Shown here: positions 1-6,343 of the stretch, piece after piece | Layout: each line of letters begins with the position of its first letter | Position numbering within the stretch: position 1 is the stretch's first letter | NCBI GenBank assembly: GCA_022842065.1 | Contig: JALHQH010000086.1 | Location: 1-23,002 of the forward strand | Length of the DNA stretch: 23,002 nucleotides | Direction: 5' to 3' | From: Caldilineaceae bacterium | Lineage (GTDB): Bacteria; Chloroflexota; Anaerolineae; Caldilineales; Caldilineaceae | Notes under the pieces: model-generated | Seen by the model: the letters and a program-made list of their open reading frames with translations, nothing else | Databases searched by the model: none | What the model was told of the DNA's origin: nothing | Program-made: the position numbers and the translations under genes

Positions 1-551
1 CGTCGTAAAGGTGCCGCACACGTCCCCGGCACGGGCCACAAATTGGTTAGTTATGTCGATTGGTCATGGCCCGTGCCGGGGACGTTTCATGTGAAGTTGG
101 AGGGATGAATGCCGCGTCGCAAAGGTGCCGCACACGTCCCCGGCACGGGCCACAAATTGGTTAGTTATGTCGAATGGTTATGGCCCGTGCCGGGGACGTT
201 TCATGTGAAGTTGGAGGGATGGATGCCGCGTCGGCAAGGGGCAACACACGTCCCCGGCACGGGCCACAAATTGGTTAGTTATGTCGATTGGTCATGGCCC
301 GTGCCGGGGACGTTTCATGTGAAGTTGGAGGGATGAATGCCGCGTCGTAAAGGTGCAGCGCACGTCCCCGGCACGGGCCACAAATTGGTTAGTCATATCG
401 ATTGGTTATGGCCCGTGCCGGGGACGTTTCATACGAAGTTGGAGGGATGGATGCCGCGTCGCAAAGGTGCCGCACACGTCCCCGGCACGGGCCACAAATT
501 GGTTGGTCATGGCCCGTGCCGGGGACGTGTCATATGAAGGTGGAGGGATGG
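1..551 (+). repeat. Five tandem 114-bp REP-hairpin units upstream of the RAYT gene
   Basis: Unit starts are at 109, 223, 337 and 451, exactly 114 bp apart. The first copy (1-108) is cut by the window edge, and the fifth (451-551) lacks 13 bp of the hairpin loop and is 101 bp long. Each unit has a start codon with MPRRK/MPRRQ codons, then a perfect 18-bp inverted repeat (21-38 with 67-84 in unit 1; 477-494 with 510-527 in unit 5), then a GGAGG ribosome binding site leading to the next start codon. The loop is 28 nt in full units and 15 nt in unit 5. The last unit runs straight into the transposase start at 552, whose first ~20 bases match the unit start. Copies differ at only a few positions, which suggests recent expansion. 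Confidence 0.95.
109..537 (+). other. Mini reading frames encoded by the REP units
   Basis: Because the unit is 38 codons long, it reads as a repeating 38-residue peptide starting MPRRK or MPRRQ. Units 2 and 3 are fused in one 75-codon frame (109-336) and units 4 and 5 in a 66-codon frame (337-537). Each start has a good GGAGG site just upstream, so translation is possible. The peptide is simply the translated palindrome and resembles no family I know. Most likely these are by-products of duplicating the transposase start region; a leader or coupling role is conceivable. Confidence 0.25.
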
Positions 552-1145
552 ATGCCGCGTCGCAAGGTGCAGTTTGTGCAAGGAAATTACTATCACATCT
601 ATAATCGGGGCGCAGATCGGCGGTCGATTTTTCTCAATGCGGAGAATTTTCGCTATTGTTTGGCATTGATCAATAAGTACCTGGAACCGTTGCAGATCAC
701 GATGATCGCCTACTGTCTGTTACCCAACCATTATCATTGGCTGGTGCGGCAGGATGGGGCAGCGAAGGCGGGGTTGTTGCCGCAACGGGTTTTCAATGCG
801 TATGCGACTGCCTTTAACAACAGCAATCAGCGGTCGGGGACACTCTTTGCCGATCGATTCCAGGCCATTCAGGTCTCAACGGATGAATATTTGCGCCATC
901 TCTGCCGCTATATCCATGCCAACCCGGTCCGACACGGCATTGCCGACGCCATTGACCTGTGGCCTTATTCCAATTACCTGGGGTGGATTGAACAACGACC
1001 GGAGCAGGTGGTGGATCGGGACTTTGTCAAAGCGCACTTCCCTACCCCCGACCACTACCAAGCCTATGTCCGTTTCTATCTCTCGGGCCAAGTGCAGCTA
1101 CCGCCAGGATTAGCCACTTATTTGGCTGAGCTGGAAAACGAATGA
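552..1145 (+). CDS. REP-associated tyrosine transposase (RAYT, Y1/HUH family)
   Basis: This 197-residue protein is a single-strand DNA transposase of the IS200/IS605-like Y1 superfamily, in the branch that acts on REP palindromes. The HUH metal-binding motif is H60-Y-H62 in the context LPNHYHWLV. The candidate nucleophile is Y84 in FNAYATAFN, followed by the RAYT-typical segments RSGTLFADRF (94-103) and YIHANPVRHG (120-129). The full family length is present and no frameshift is seen. An upstream in-frame extension to 402 exists, but it only translates the repeats. The ATG at 552 has GGAGG at 542-546 and matches the MPRRK start copied in every repeat unit. Five REP hairpins precede it and an inverted half hairpin follows, so its substrate is probably the neighbouring palindrome. 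Family assignment is secure; present activity is inferred from the intact frame and near-identical repeats. Confidence 0.92.
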   Translation: MPRRKVQFVQGNYYHIYNRGADRRSIFLNAENFRYCLALINKYLEPLQITMIAYCLLPNHYHWLVRQDGAAKAGLLPQRVFNAYATAFNNSNQRSGTLFADRFQAIQVSTDEYLRHLCRYIHANPVRHGIADAIDLWPYSNYLGWIEQRPEQVVDRDFVKAHFPTPDHYQAYVRFYLSGQVQLPPGLATYLAELENE

Positions 1146-1155
1146 ACAGCAGTTT

Positions 1156-1184
1156 CACGTCCCTGGCACGGGCCATGACCAACC
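1156..1184 (-). repeat. Inverted half-REP downstream of the RAYT gene
   Basis: The 29 bases match the reverse complement of 501-529 (loop end plus right hairpin arm of unit 5) with one mismatch. It begins 10 bp after the transposase stop codon. It resembles the shortened fifth unit in its GGTTGGTCA stretch, so unit 5 rather than the full-length units was probably the partner of this end. It is read here as the right end of the element. Confidence 0.8.
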
Positions 1185-1192
1185 CATATAAC

Positions 1193-1321
1193 ATATTGCC
1201 GGCGAATCTGTTTGACATCCAGAGTTTCCACTTCAACTTTGCGTGAGGGCACCTGCTCGCCGCGCAAGATGGCACCGCCCTCACGGACGCGCTCTAACAA
1301 TTCAGCAAATATTTCTTCATT
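1193..1321 (-). pseudogene. Truncated HigA-type (XRE family) antitoxin
   Basis: A 43-codon fragment on the minus strand reads from NEEIFAELLERVREGGAILR through VETLDVKQIRRQY. This matches the N-terminal part of HigA/NadS-like antitoxins, where a segment like VREGGxIxRGE is followed by DVKxIRxxxGLSQ leading into the helix-turn-helix. The frame leaves homology exactly at QIRRQY, where the helix-turn-helix should start, and enters REP sequence. The DNA-binding domain is therefore missing. There is no in-frame ATG at its head; an ATG one base out of frame (1318-1320) suggests a second lesion. The assignment is by remembered family pattern, and the fragment is certainly non-functional as it stands. 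Confidence 0.6.
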
Positions 1322-1410
1322 TATGGATAGGTTGTCTCCAGCGCACCATCAAGTTTCCCTTGGCCTTTGGTCACCCAACGAACTTTGCATAATCTATCGC
1401 TGTGCGGTAT
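1321..1410 (-). pseudogene. Remnant of a HigB/RelE-type toxin
   Basis: About 29 codons on the minus strand read IPHSDRLCKVRWVTKGQGK, then LDGALETTYP and a stop. The KVRWxxKGQGK stretch resembles the central strand of HigB-like toxins (KVRWxxxGxGKxGGxRVIYY). The conserved continuation is absent, so both the N-terminal start and the C-terminal half are gone. The toxin-then-antitoxin order relative to the HigA fragment matches the usual higBA arrangement, which supports reading both as relics of one operon. The fragment begins immediately after the stop of the CopG-like antitoxin gene. It is short, so it depends on its neighbour for support. Confidence 0.4.
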
Positions 1411-1412
1411 GA

Positions 1413-1679
1413 CTATCCCTGCGCCTCAAACAACTTCTCCGTCAACCACACATTGACCAATGTCTCGACGGAAACACCCTGGCGCCGTGCCAATTGCGCC
1501 AACCGATGGCTCAGGGCGGGGATCAGATGAACTGGTTCTTTCTCCGGCAGCGATACGGCAAATTGCACTTCGTGGGTGAGGTCGTCATAATCCGCGGTGC
1601 TGTGGGTATCCCAAAAGTCAGCGATCTGTTCAATGGACTCAAACTCAGGGATTGGATCTCGTTCTTTAGCGACGTCCAT
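1413..1679 (-). CDS. CopG-family antitoxin (BrnA/PF12441-like)
   Basis: This is an 88-residue antitoxin of the ribbon-helix-helix class. The N-terminal half contains IPEFESIEQIADFWDTHSTADY, written here in shortened form as IPEFES and FWDTHSTADY, the hallmark of CopG antitoxins paired with BrnT-like toxins. The C-terminal half, SHRLAQLARRQGVSVETLVNVWLTEKL region, is a helix-turn-helix-like ribbon domain expected to bind DNA and the toxin. The start is set at the ATG at 1677-1679 (MDVAKERDP), because it overlaps the end of the upstream toxin frame, as in coupled toxin-antitoxin pairs. An in-frame longer start exists but would run deep into the toxin. The antitoxin frame is intact although the toxin frame ahead of it is broken. 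Confidence 0.75.
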   Translation of the reverse strand: MDVAKERDPIPEFESIEQIADFWDTHSTADYDDLTHEVQFAVSLPEKEPVHLIPALSHRLAQLARRQGVSVETLVNVWLTEKLFEAQG

Positions 1680-1955
1680 AAAGTTTACGTTCCTTATCAT
1701 CCATATTACGGGCACTAATGATTAGGGCAGTGTTGTCATCTTTGTAAATAAAAAAGACGGATAAGTAGCGTCCTGCCCATAGGTCTGTCCATGCGCGACA
1801 TAAAGATCTTCCTCATGATTGCGCTGCCCTTTGGTAACAAAGCGAAAATGAGGGCGATTCCAGATCACTTCCTCGACTTCATCCACGGTGACGCCATGTT
1901 TCCAGGCCAACTTCTCGATAATTTCTTTGAGCCAAAGGATATCGGCGATACGCAT
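1666..1955 (-). pseudogene. BrnT-like ribonuclease toxin, frameshifted
   Basis: From the ATG at 1953-1955 the frame reads MRIADILWLKEIIEKLAWKH and then EEVIWNRPHFRFVTKG, matching BrnT/DUF4258-type toxins. After GQTYG, near 1771-1783, the frame runs into unrelated sequence and stops at 1722. A different frame resumes the expected C-terminus: AGRYLSVFFIYKDDNTA, then LIISARNMDDKERKLYGRR, ending at a TAA at 1666-1668. That stop lies just inside the CopG-like antitoxin start, the usual overlap for such pairs. A one-base insertion or two-base deletion restores the frame. It is either a real loss of toxin or a sequencing error. A programmed frameshift is unlikely because no slippery heptamer is evident. 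Confidence 0.7.
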
Positions 1956-2061
1956 TATATACACTCGTTTGGGTAACCTGACAATGCTAGACATCTTAGT
2001 AAAAGCGGGGATATTTGTCAAAGTCAATGGCCGAGCGACATGCTCATTATTCCCTGCCATA

Positions 2062-2070
2062 TGCTATAAT
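2062..2070 (+). promoter_or_regulatory. Extended -10 promoter for the Gfo/Idh/MocA gene
   Basis: TGCTATAAT is a perfect TGnTATAAT extended -10 element, 40 bp before the start codon at 2111. No convincing -35 box is seen, which extended -10 promoters can do without. Transcription would start near 2077, ahead of the AGGAG site at 2098-2102. Confidence 0.55.
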
Positions 2071-2110
2071 GCAAACCACCCCACCCAAACCCAATCCAGG
2101 AGTAAACCCT

Positions 2111-3139
2111 ATGTATCGTTGTGCCATTATCGGTGTGAGCGGCGGGCGGGCGCGGGGCCACGCCGAAGCCTATCAACACATCCAACGCGGCCAGTTGGTC
2201 GCCATCGCCAGTCGGCAGCAGGAGAAACTGGATGCCTTTGGTGATCAATTTGGTGTTGCCGCGCGCTACGCCGATTACCGCGAACTCTTTACCCGTGAAC
2301 AGCCCGATCTCGTCCATGTCAACACACCGCCCAACGTGCGGCTAGAGATCTTTCAGGCGGCAGAAGCAGCGGGGATTAAGGCGCTGATCGTTGAGAAACC
2401 GCTGGCGATTCAGGCGGAGGATTATCTGGCGATCCGCGATTTTGCGCGCACGGCCAAGGTCAAAATTGCGATTAACCACCAGCTCCACTTTCAGCCACGG
2501 CGCGCCCAGTTGCAACGGCTGGTGCAGGCGGGCGCGATTGGTAAGATCCGTTTCATCGATGCCAGTGCGCGCATGAACATGGCCTATCAGGGCACGCACA
2601 CCCTGCAAGCGATTGCCGCCTTTATGCCCCAGGCCAAGCCGGTGCAGATCATGGGGCAAGTAGCGGGCGCGATCGGCTTGGCGGAAACCGGCAAGCAGCA
2701 CTTTGCACCGGACGCGACGTTGAGCGCAATCAGCTTTGACAATGGGGTGAGTGTGCTGCTACGCTGTGGCCCGATTGCACCCGCGGTCCTGCCCAGCGAT
2801 GAACGGGTACATCTCCACAAGCGGGTCGCCGTCTATGGCAGCCGCGGCCATGTGGCGTGGAGCATGTGGGATTGGGAGACCAACATCGACGGCCAGTTGA
2901 TGCGGGGTGAACACGATTACTTTGCCGAGGATCCGCTGGGCCAGGCCGCGATGACCGAGGCGATGTTTGATTGGCTCGAAGCTGACGCGGCCGTGCATCC
3001 GCTCCACTTAGGCGCGGCGTTGCAGGACTTTAACATCGTGCTTAAAACGTATATGAGCGCGCTCAACCACCGCAGCTATACGTTGGACGATCTGCCACAA
3101 CCGGGATTGATTGCGGCACTGCGGCAACAACTGGCTTAA
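2111..3139 (+). CDS. Gfo/Idh/MocA-family NAD(P)-dependent oxidoreductase
   Basis: This 342-residue protein belongs to the family of sugar and inositol dehydrogenases and related reductases. The N-terminal Rossmann domain starts MYRCAIIGVSGG, with a glycine-rich nucleotide loop. The family signature EKP is E95-K96-P97 in ALIVEKPLAI, where the lysine normally helps catalysis. INHQLHFQPR follows at about 120, and the remainder is the alpha/beta substrate domain. The length is typical. The ATG at 2111 is chosen over the upstream in-frame start at 2015 because AGGAG lies at 2098-2102, the Rossmann strand begins immediately, and the -10 element sits between the two. The stop codon overlaps that of the convergent secreted-protein gene (3136-3139), leaving no space for a terminator. 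Substrate cannot be deduced. Confidence 0.88.
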   Translation: MYRCAIIGVSGGRARGHAEAYQHIQRGQLVAIASRQQEKLDAFGDQFGVAARYADYRELFTREQPDLVHVNTPPNVRLEIFQAAEAAGIKALIVEKPLAIQAEDYLAIRDFARTAKVKIAINHQLHFQPRRAQLQRLVQAGAIGKIRFIDASARMNMAYQGTHTLQAIAAFMPQAKPVQIMGQVAGAIGLAETGKQHFAPDATLSAISFDNGVSVLLRCGPIAPAVLPSDERVHLHKRVAVYGSRGHVAWSMWDWETNIDGQLMRGEHDYFAEDPLGQAAMTEAMFDWLEADAAVHPLHLGAALQDFNIVLKTYMSALNHRSYTLDDLPQPGLIAALRQQLA

Positions 3140-4413
3140 CTGTGCATAATGGGCAGCAGAAAAGTATCCGCCGGGTCAACCGTCGGGGCGGACGTTACCG
3201 TTGGCGTGGCGGTTGGTTGTCCCGTGTTGGTTGGGCTGGGCGTTGCGATTGGGGTGACGGTTGGGATGGCCGTCATCGTTGGTGTTGGCGAGGTCAGGGG
3301 TGTTGGCGAGACCAGGGACGTAGGTGTGACGGTTGGCGTGTTGCCGTCTGGCGTATAATCAACCACTAGCACATTCGAAGTCGGCCCGGTCATGCCATCA
3401 ACCGCCGCGACCACCGCCACCAAGTAGTTAAGCCCACCATCGCTCCCCGTCTTGGTCAAGGTGACGGGGATGGTGACGGTGCCACTACCATCAATCGTGG
3501 CGCGATACTCCTGCCAAGCCACCGCGCTGTTTGCCTCAAAGGGATCCAGATCATAGGCACCGCCCGGCTGTTCAAACATGGCTGCTTCGAGCCGCAATAA
3601 CCGAATCGTGCTGCCGGGGGATGCGTTAACCCGCACATCTTGCGCCGCGGCAAAGAGCGTGGTCGGTGAGTTCACGCCGGAGATGATAATCGTTGGTTGG
3701 GCCGGCGCGGGGCTACGCACCATATTTTCCGCCCCACTGTCGCTATTTTCGCGGTGAAAAAGGGCGACACTTGCCGTCGTGCCATCGCTAAAAGTAACAG
3801 TGACCGTCGCCCCAATCAATTCCAGCCCCGAGACACTGCCGGCTTCACCGGGACCAGGCGCATTGGTGCCCTTGATTGTCGTCGGATCAATGTCAATCGA
3901 GAAACCAAAGTTTTCGCCAGGGGTGAAGTCATTAAAATTGACGGTTAAGCGGTCGAAACCATCGTTGTCATTGCTACCATTGTGGAAGTCACTCAATTGA
4001 TGATTGAGATAACCGGTCGCCAGGGCACCATCATTCGGCGTAAACGCTTTGGCCACTAGATCACCGGCTTTGCCGTCCGGGTCAAAGACCATGTCAGGCA
4101 GCAGCGTTGTGCCCAAATCGACGGTGAGGCTGGTGATACGTTGGCCGCCGGTCGCCGTATTGGTGATGCGGAAGGAGTTGTCGTTATAGGTGCTGGCGTT
4201 GATATTGCCGAACGGGGTGACTTCGATCAACGCCTGGGCACCAGTTGTGCCGAGGGGCAGCGCAGCAGGCAAGCGGACTTGGCTGTAGGCGGTCGGCGAA
4301 TTGATTAACGGCTGTAGGCAGACAAAACTAACCAGCGTACAGACAACAAACCAGCGTCGCCAAATCGGTTGTGTGGCTACCATAGGATAGAAAAAGACAG
4401 GCAAACGAAGCAT
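3136..4413 (-). CDS. Secreted protein with Pro/Thr-rich stalk and FLLPIM tail
   Basis: About 425 residues. The ATG at 4411-4413 gives an N-terminus with arginines (IWRR), a hydrophobic run (WFVVCTLVSFVCLQPL) and AYSQ as a likely signal cleavage region. A later ATG at 4383 is also possible. The body is beta-rich, with Gly/Asp/Asn-rich turns (FDPDGKAGDL, NGSNDNDGFDRLTVNF), and looks like an extracellular adhesin-like or lectin-like sandwich. I cannot name the family. Residues ~355-410 are a low-complexity stalk of TPT/SPT repeats, and the protein ends PADTFLLPIMHS. Many Chloroflexota exported proteins end in such a stalk and an [YF]LP-type hydrophobic tip, presumed to anchor or sort them. It is convergent with the oxidoreductase gene, sharing stop-codon bases. 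Confidence 0.8.
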   Translation of the reverse strand: MLRLPVFFYPMVATQPIWRRWFVVCTLVSFVCLQPLINSPTAYSQVRLPAALPLGTTGAQALIEVTPFGNINASTYNDNSFRITNTATGGQRITSLTVDLGTTLLPDMVFDPDGKAGDLVAKAFTPNDGALATGYLNHQLSDFHNGSNDNDGFDRLTVNFNDFTPGENFGFSIDIDPTTIKGTNAPGPGEAGSVSGLELIGATVTVTFSDGTTASVALFHRENSDSGAENMVRSPAPAQPTIIISGVNSPTTLFAAAQDVRVNASPGSTIRLLRLEAAMFEQPGGAYDLDPFEANSAVAWQEYRATIDGSGTVTIPVTLTKTGSDGGLNYLVAVVAAVDGMTGPTSNVLVVDYTPDGNTPTVTPTSLVSPTPLTSPTPTMTAIPTVTPIATPSPTNTGQPTATPTVTSAPTVDPADTFLLPIMHS

Positions 4414-4432
4414 AATAGGCCTTTGCTGCAAA

Positions 4433-4471
4433 CCCCTGTGCAACGGCGACAGGGGAATCAGCCATATTATA
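4433..4471 (-). promoter_or_regulatory. Possible -10 box and 5' leader hairpin of the secreted-protein gene
   Basis: On the minus strand TATAAT occurs at 4466-4471. Possible -35 boxes have poor spacing (TTGGCT at 19 bp or TTGCAA at 14 bp). Between it and the start codon, 4433-4439 and 4449-4455 form a 7-bp CCCCTGT/ACAGGGG hairpin that would lie in the leader RNA. Weak evidence. Confidence 0.3.
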
Positions 4472-4555
4472 GACTTCACAGGCGCTTGCAAGCCAATTGT
4501 TAGCTAATTTGACTCAAACCAAACCGGCGCGTAGGCCAGCCTCCAACAAAATGGA

Positions 4556-5590
4556 TTACACAATCCTGGGGTTGATGGTGAGAATGGCTTCGGTAACATG
4601 CCATAGGCGCGGGAGAAAAGCCTTGACCTGTGCGCTGCGTTGGATCAGGTCTGCCGATGAGGCAATGCCTAGATCCGCTAATAAGTGCTGAAAGCCGGGA
4701 GTGAATTGGGCCTGAAGCGCTGGCGGACCATCGTGCTCGAAGATCAGTTGGCAGCGGGCATAGGTGGCCACCATCCAGAAGACCGCCTCGCGGTGGTCGC
4801 CGCGTTCGAGCAGTTCGCGGCTGCCATCAATTGCCACCGGACGGGCCAGGTCGTTGATATCGGCGGCAAAAAAGAAGGGACTTTTCACCACTGTTTTGGC
4901 CACATCAAAGGCGGCAGTCAGGCTTTTCAAGTGTTCGCCCACCTGCTTCGGGCGCAGCGTACGACAGCCCAACAGGCCAAGCAGCTCTTCATAAAAATTC
5001 AGGTAGCCATAGGTGCGCAACAACGTGCGTGCAGCCAAATAGCGCCGCCGCACCGTTGGATTTTCCAGCCCCGCAACCAGCGGCAGATGGGTGGTTAACC
5101 CGGTACCAAAGAGCCAGGCGCTGACCTGCACATGAAAAGGGTCAGCAGCCTTGATACTGTCCAGATTGCGCAGGATCTTCGCCCGTGCGTCTTCACAACG
5201 TTTGACCACCCATTCCCGTTTGGCATAATCACGGGCAACAACAGTTTGCAGCGCGGTTAAGTGGCCGGTCGGATCAGCAATAATACTCGGCCCCATAAAG
5301 CTACCGGCCAGGTGCGACTGTGCCAGGATCTGCTCGGGTGTTTGCACTTCAACGCTGGCAATGTAGGAGACTTCGAGGATCACCCCCTCATAAACAAATT
5401 TGCCCAATTTGACCGGCGGCGGCTGGTCAAAGACCAGCATGAGATCGAGATCAGAGGTAGGAGCTAGCGTGGCGTCAGCAGCCAGCCAATTGACGGAGCC
5501 GTGGTAGAAGGCCCCTATAAAACCCGGTAGCTGCTGCCCTTCGCTTAAGACCCACTGGCGGGCCAGCGCTTTCGCTTCGTGGACGAGCAT
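4556..5590 (-). CDS. Nucleotidyltransferase-fold protein
   Basis: This is a 344-residue protein with the pol-beta-type nucleotidyltransferase signature near its N-terminus. H30-G31-S32 is followed, after a spacer, by S46-D47-L48-D49-L50 in the context TSDLDLMLVFD. The Gly-Ser and the Asp-x-Asp metal ligands are therefore present, as in aminoglycoside and other small-molecule nucleotidyltransferases. The rest is helical and resembles no subfamily I can name, so whether it modifies a drug, a protein or RNA is unknown. The ATG at 5588-5590 is chosen because AAGGAG lies ~6 bp upstream; a longer start at 5611 would overlap that site. It is monocistronic, with the divergent hicBA on one side and the divergent upstream region of the secreted-protein gene on the other. 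Confidence 0.7.
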   Translation of the reverse strand: MLVHEAKALARQWVLSEGQQLPGFIGAFYHGSVNWLAADATLAPTSDLDLMLVFDQPPPVKLGKFVYEGVILEVSYIASVEVQTPEQILAQSHLAGSFMGPSIIADPTGHLTALQTVVARDYAKREWVVKRCEDARAKILRNLDSIKAADPFHVQVSAWLFGTGLTTHLPLVAGLENPTVRRRYLAARTLLRTYGYLNFYEELLGLLGCRTLRPKQVGEHLKSLTAAFDVAKTVVKSPFFFAADINDLARPVAIDGSRELLERGDHREAVFWMVATYARCQLIFEHDGPPALQAQFTPGFQHLLADLGIASSADLIQRSAQVKAFLPRLWHVTEAILTINPRIV

Positions 5591-5612
5591 GGTGCTCCTT
5601 TCATTCGGCACT

Positions 5613-5644
5613 GCGTAGTGGGCATCAGGTGATACCTACTACGC
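5613..5644. repeat. Hairpin upstream of the nucleotidyltransferase gene
   Basis: Positions 5613-5626 and 5631-5644 form a 14-bp imperfect inverted repeat (two mismatches that would be G-U pairs on one strand) around an AGGT loop. It sits 23 bp before the nucleotidyltransferase start and could be a leader structure or a small dispersed palindrome. The surrounding 5645-5787 shows nothing else recognisable. Confidence 0.5.
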
Positions 5645-5787
5645 GCAAAAGTCGGCGGATCGCGAGTGACATTATAGGTAATCTTTTGACGGACGCCAAG
5701 TGAAGCAAGAGAGACGGGGGTGCCCCTGAGCGTGGTTCCGACCAAACTCGCCCCCAACTTGGGGCTTACCCAACGGTCGAAGATCGG

Positions 5788-5816
5788 GCGACAGAATGAT
5801 ACACTTGTGGTATACT
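5788..5816 (+). promoter_or_regulatory. Promoter of hicBA
   Basis: A GCGACA -35-like box (4 of 6 matches) and a TATACT -10 box (5 of 6) are separated by 17 bp, about 50 bp before the hicB start. HicB proteins often repress their own promoter; no clear operator palindrome is visible here. Confidence 0.4.
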
Positions 5817-5864
5817 AGCGCAAAAGATTGGCCGGCGCAGTCGCTTAGACAACAAGGAATTGAA

Positions 5865-6113
5865 ATGACAACAAACACATTCAATGCGTTAAGTTATCGT
5901 ATTCTTTTGCGTGAAGAACCAGAAGGGGGCTACACGGTCACTGTCCCGACCTTACCCGGCTGCATCACCTATGGAGAGACCATCCCCGAAGCGATTGCGA
6001 TGGCACGCGAGGCGATAGAACTTTATTTGGAAAGTCTGGTTGCCCATGGTGAGGAGATTCCCACCGAGGAAGGCATACTCGAGTATACGGTAATGGTACC
6101 AGTTTATGCCTAA
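5865..6113 (+). CDS. hicB: HicB-family antitoxin
   Basis: This 82-residue protein has the HicB partial RNase-H fold signature: YRILLREEPEGGYTVTVPTL, then PGCITYGET, then EAIAMAREAIELYLE. It should neutralise the HicA ribonuclease encoded immediately downstream. It is the short form of HicB, with no obvious C-terminal DNA-binding domain, so autoregulation may be weak. The ATG at 5865 is chosen because AAGGAA lies just upstream and the conserved strand begins soon after; an upstream in-frame ATG at 5796 lies within the promoter. The last 8 bp overlap hicA, which implies translational coupling. Both genes appear intact, unlike the other toxin-antitoxin remnants in this window. Confidence 0.9.
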   Translation: MTTNTFNALSYRILLREEPEGGYTVTVPTLPGCITYGETIPEAIAMAREAIELYLESLVAHGEEIPTEEGILEYTVMVPVYA

Positions 6114-6327
6114 ATTACCAGCCTTGACGTCGCGTGATATCATCCGGATGTTGGAAGAACGGGGCTTTATTCTGGACCGTGTCAAGGGTAGCCATCACAT
6201 TTACTACCACCCAGTGACAGGGCGGCGCACGGTTGTCCCCTTCCATAAGAAAGATTTACCTAAGGGAACTATGTTATCGATCCTCCAACAAGCAGGCATT
6301 GAGCGCGACGAATTGCTAGGCAAGTAA
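6106..6327 (+). CDS. hicA: HicA-family mRNA interferase toxin
   Basis: This 73-residue double-stranded-RNA-binding-like protein cleaves mRNA when not bound by HicB. The family pattern is complete: LTSRDIIRMLEERGF, VKGSHHIYYHP with the catalytic histidine in GSHH, then VVPFHKKDLPKGTMLSILQQ and AGIERDELL. The start codon lies inside the end of hicB (8-bp overlap), the normal arrangement for antitoxin-first hicBA operons. The gene ends 16 bp before the convergent flavoprotein gene, with no terminator visible between them. Confidence 0.93.
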   Translation: MPKLPALTSRDIIRMLEERGFILDRVKGSHHIYYHPVTGRRTVVPFHKKDLPKGTMLSILQQAGIERDELLGK

Positions 6328-6343
6328 GCTCCGTCTAAAGCAA

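Larger units (their letters stand above)
1..1184 (+). mobile_element. REP/RAYT element: tandem REP hairpins, Y1 transposase, inverted half-REP
   Basis: The element consists of the tandem hairpin units (1-551), the transposase gene (552-1145) and an inverted hairpin arm (1156-1184). RAYT genes of the IS200/IS605 superfamily are typically flanked by the REP sequences they act on, and this layout fits. The left boundary lies outside the window. The right boundary is placed near 1184-1192, because homology to an antitoxin reading frame on the minus strand resumes at 1193. Whether it moves as one unit or only disperses the hairpins cannot be told from one copy. Confidence 0.6.

Noticed and set aside
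402..551. N-terminal extension of the transposase reading frame to 402
   Set aside because: It translates the palindromic repeat in an arbitrary frame. The ATG at 552 has a good ribosome binding site and matches the repeated MPRRK start.
1..551. CRISPR-like array
   Set aside because: Units are 114 bp and nearly identical throughout, with no short repeats alternating with unique spacers and no cas genes.
1212..1412. Plus-strand 66-codon frame downstream of the transposase
   Set aside because: The minus strand of the same stretch carries recognisable toxin-antitoxin fragments; the plus-strand peptide has no features.
1666..1955. Programmed ribosomal frameshift in the BrnT-like toxin
   Set aside because: No slippery heptamer or downstream structure is evident at the break, so a mutation or sequencing error is simpler.
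3346..3362. TATAAT-like sequence sharing TGGCGTATAATCAA with the promoter at 15226
   Set aside because: It lies inside the coding sequence of the secreted protein; no downstream gene on the plus strand would use it.
4685..5098. Plus-strand frame of 137 codons inside the nucleotidyltransferase gene
   Set aside because: It is antisense to a gene with clear motifs and a good start; the translated product resembles nothing known.
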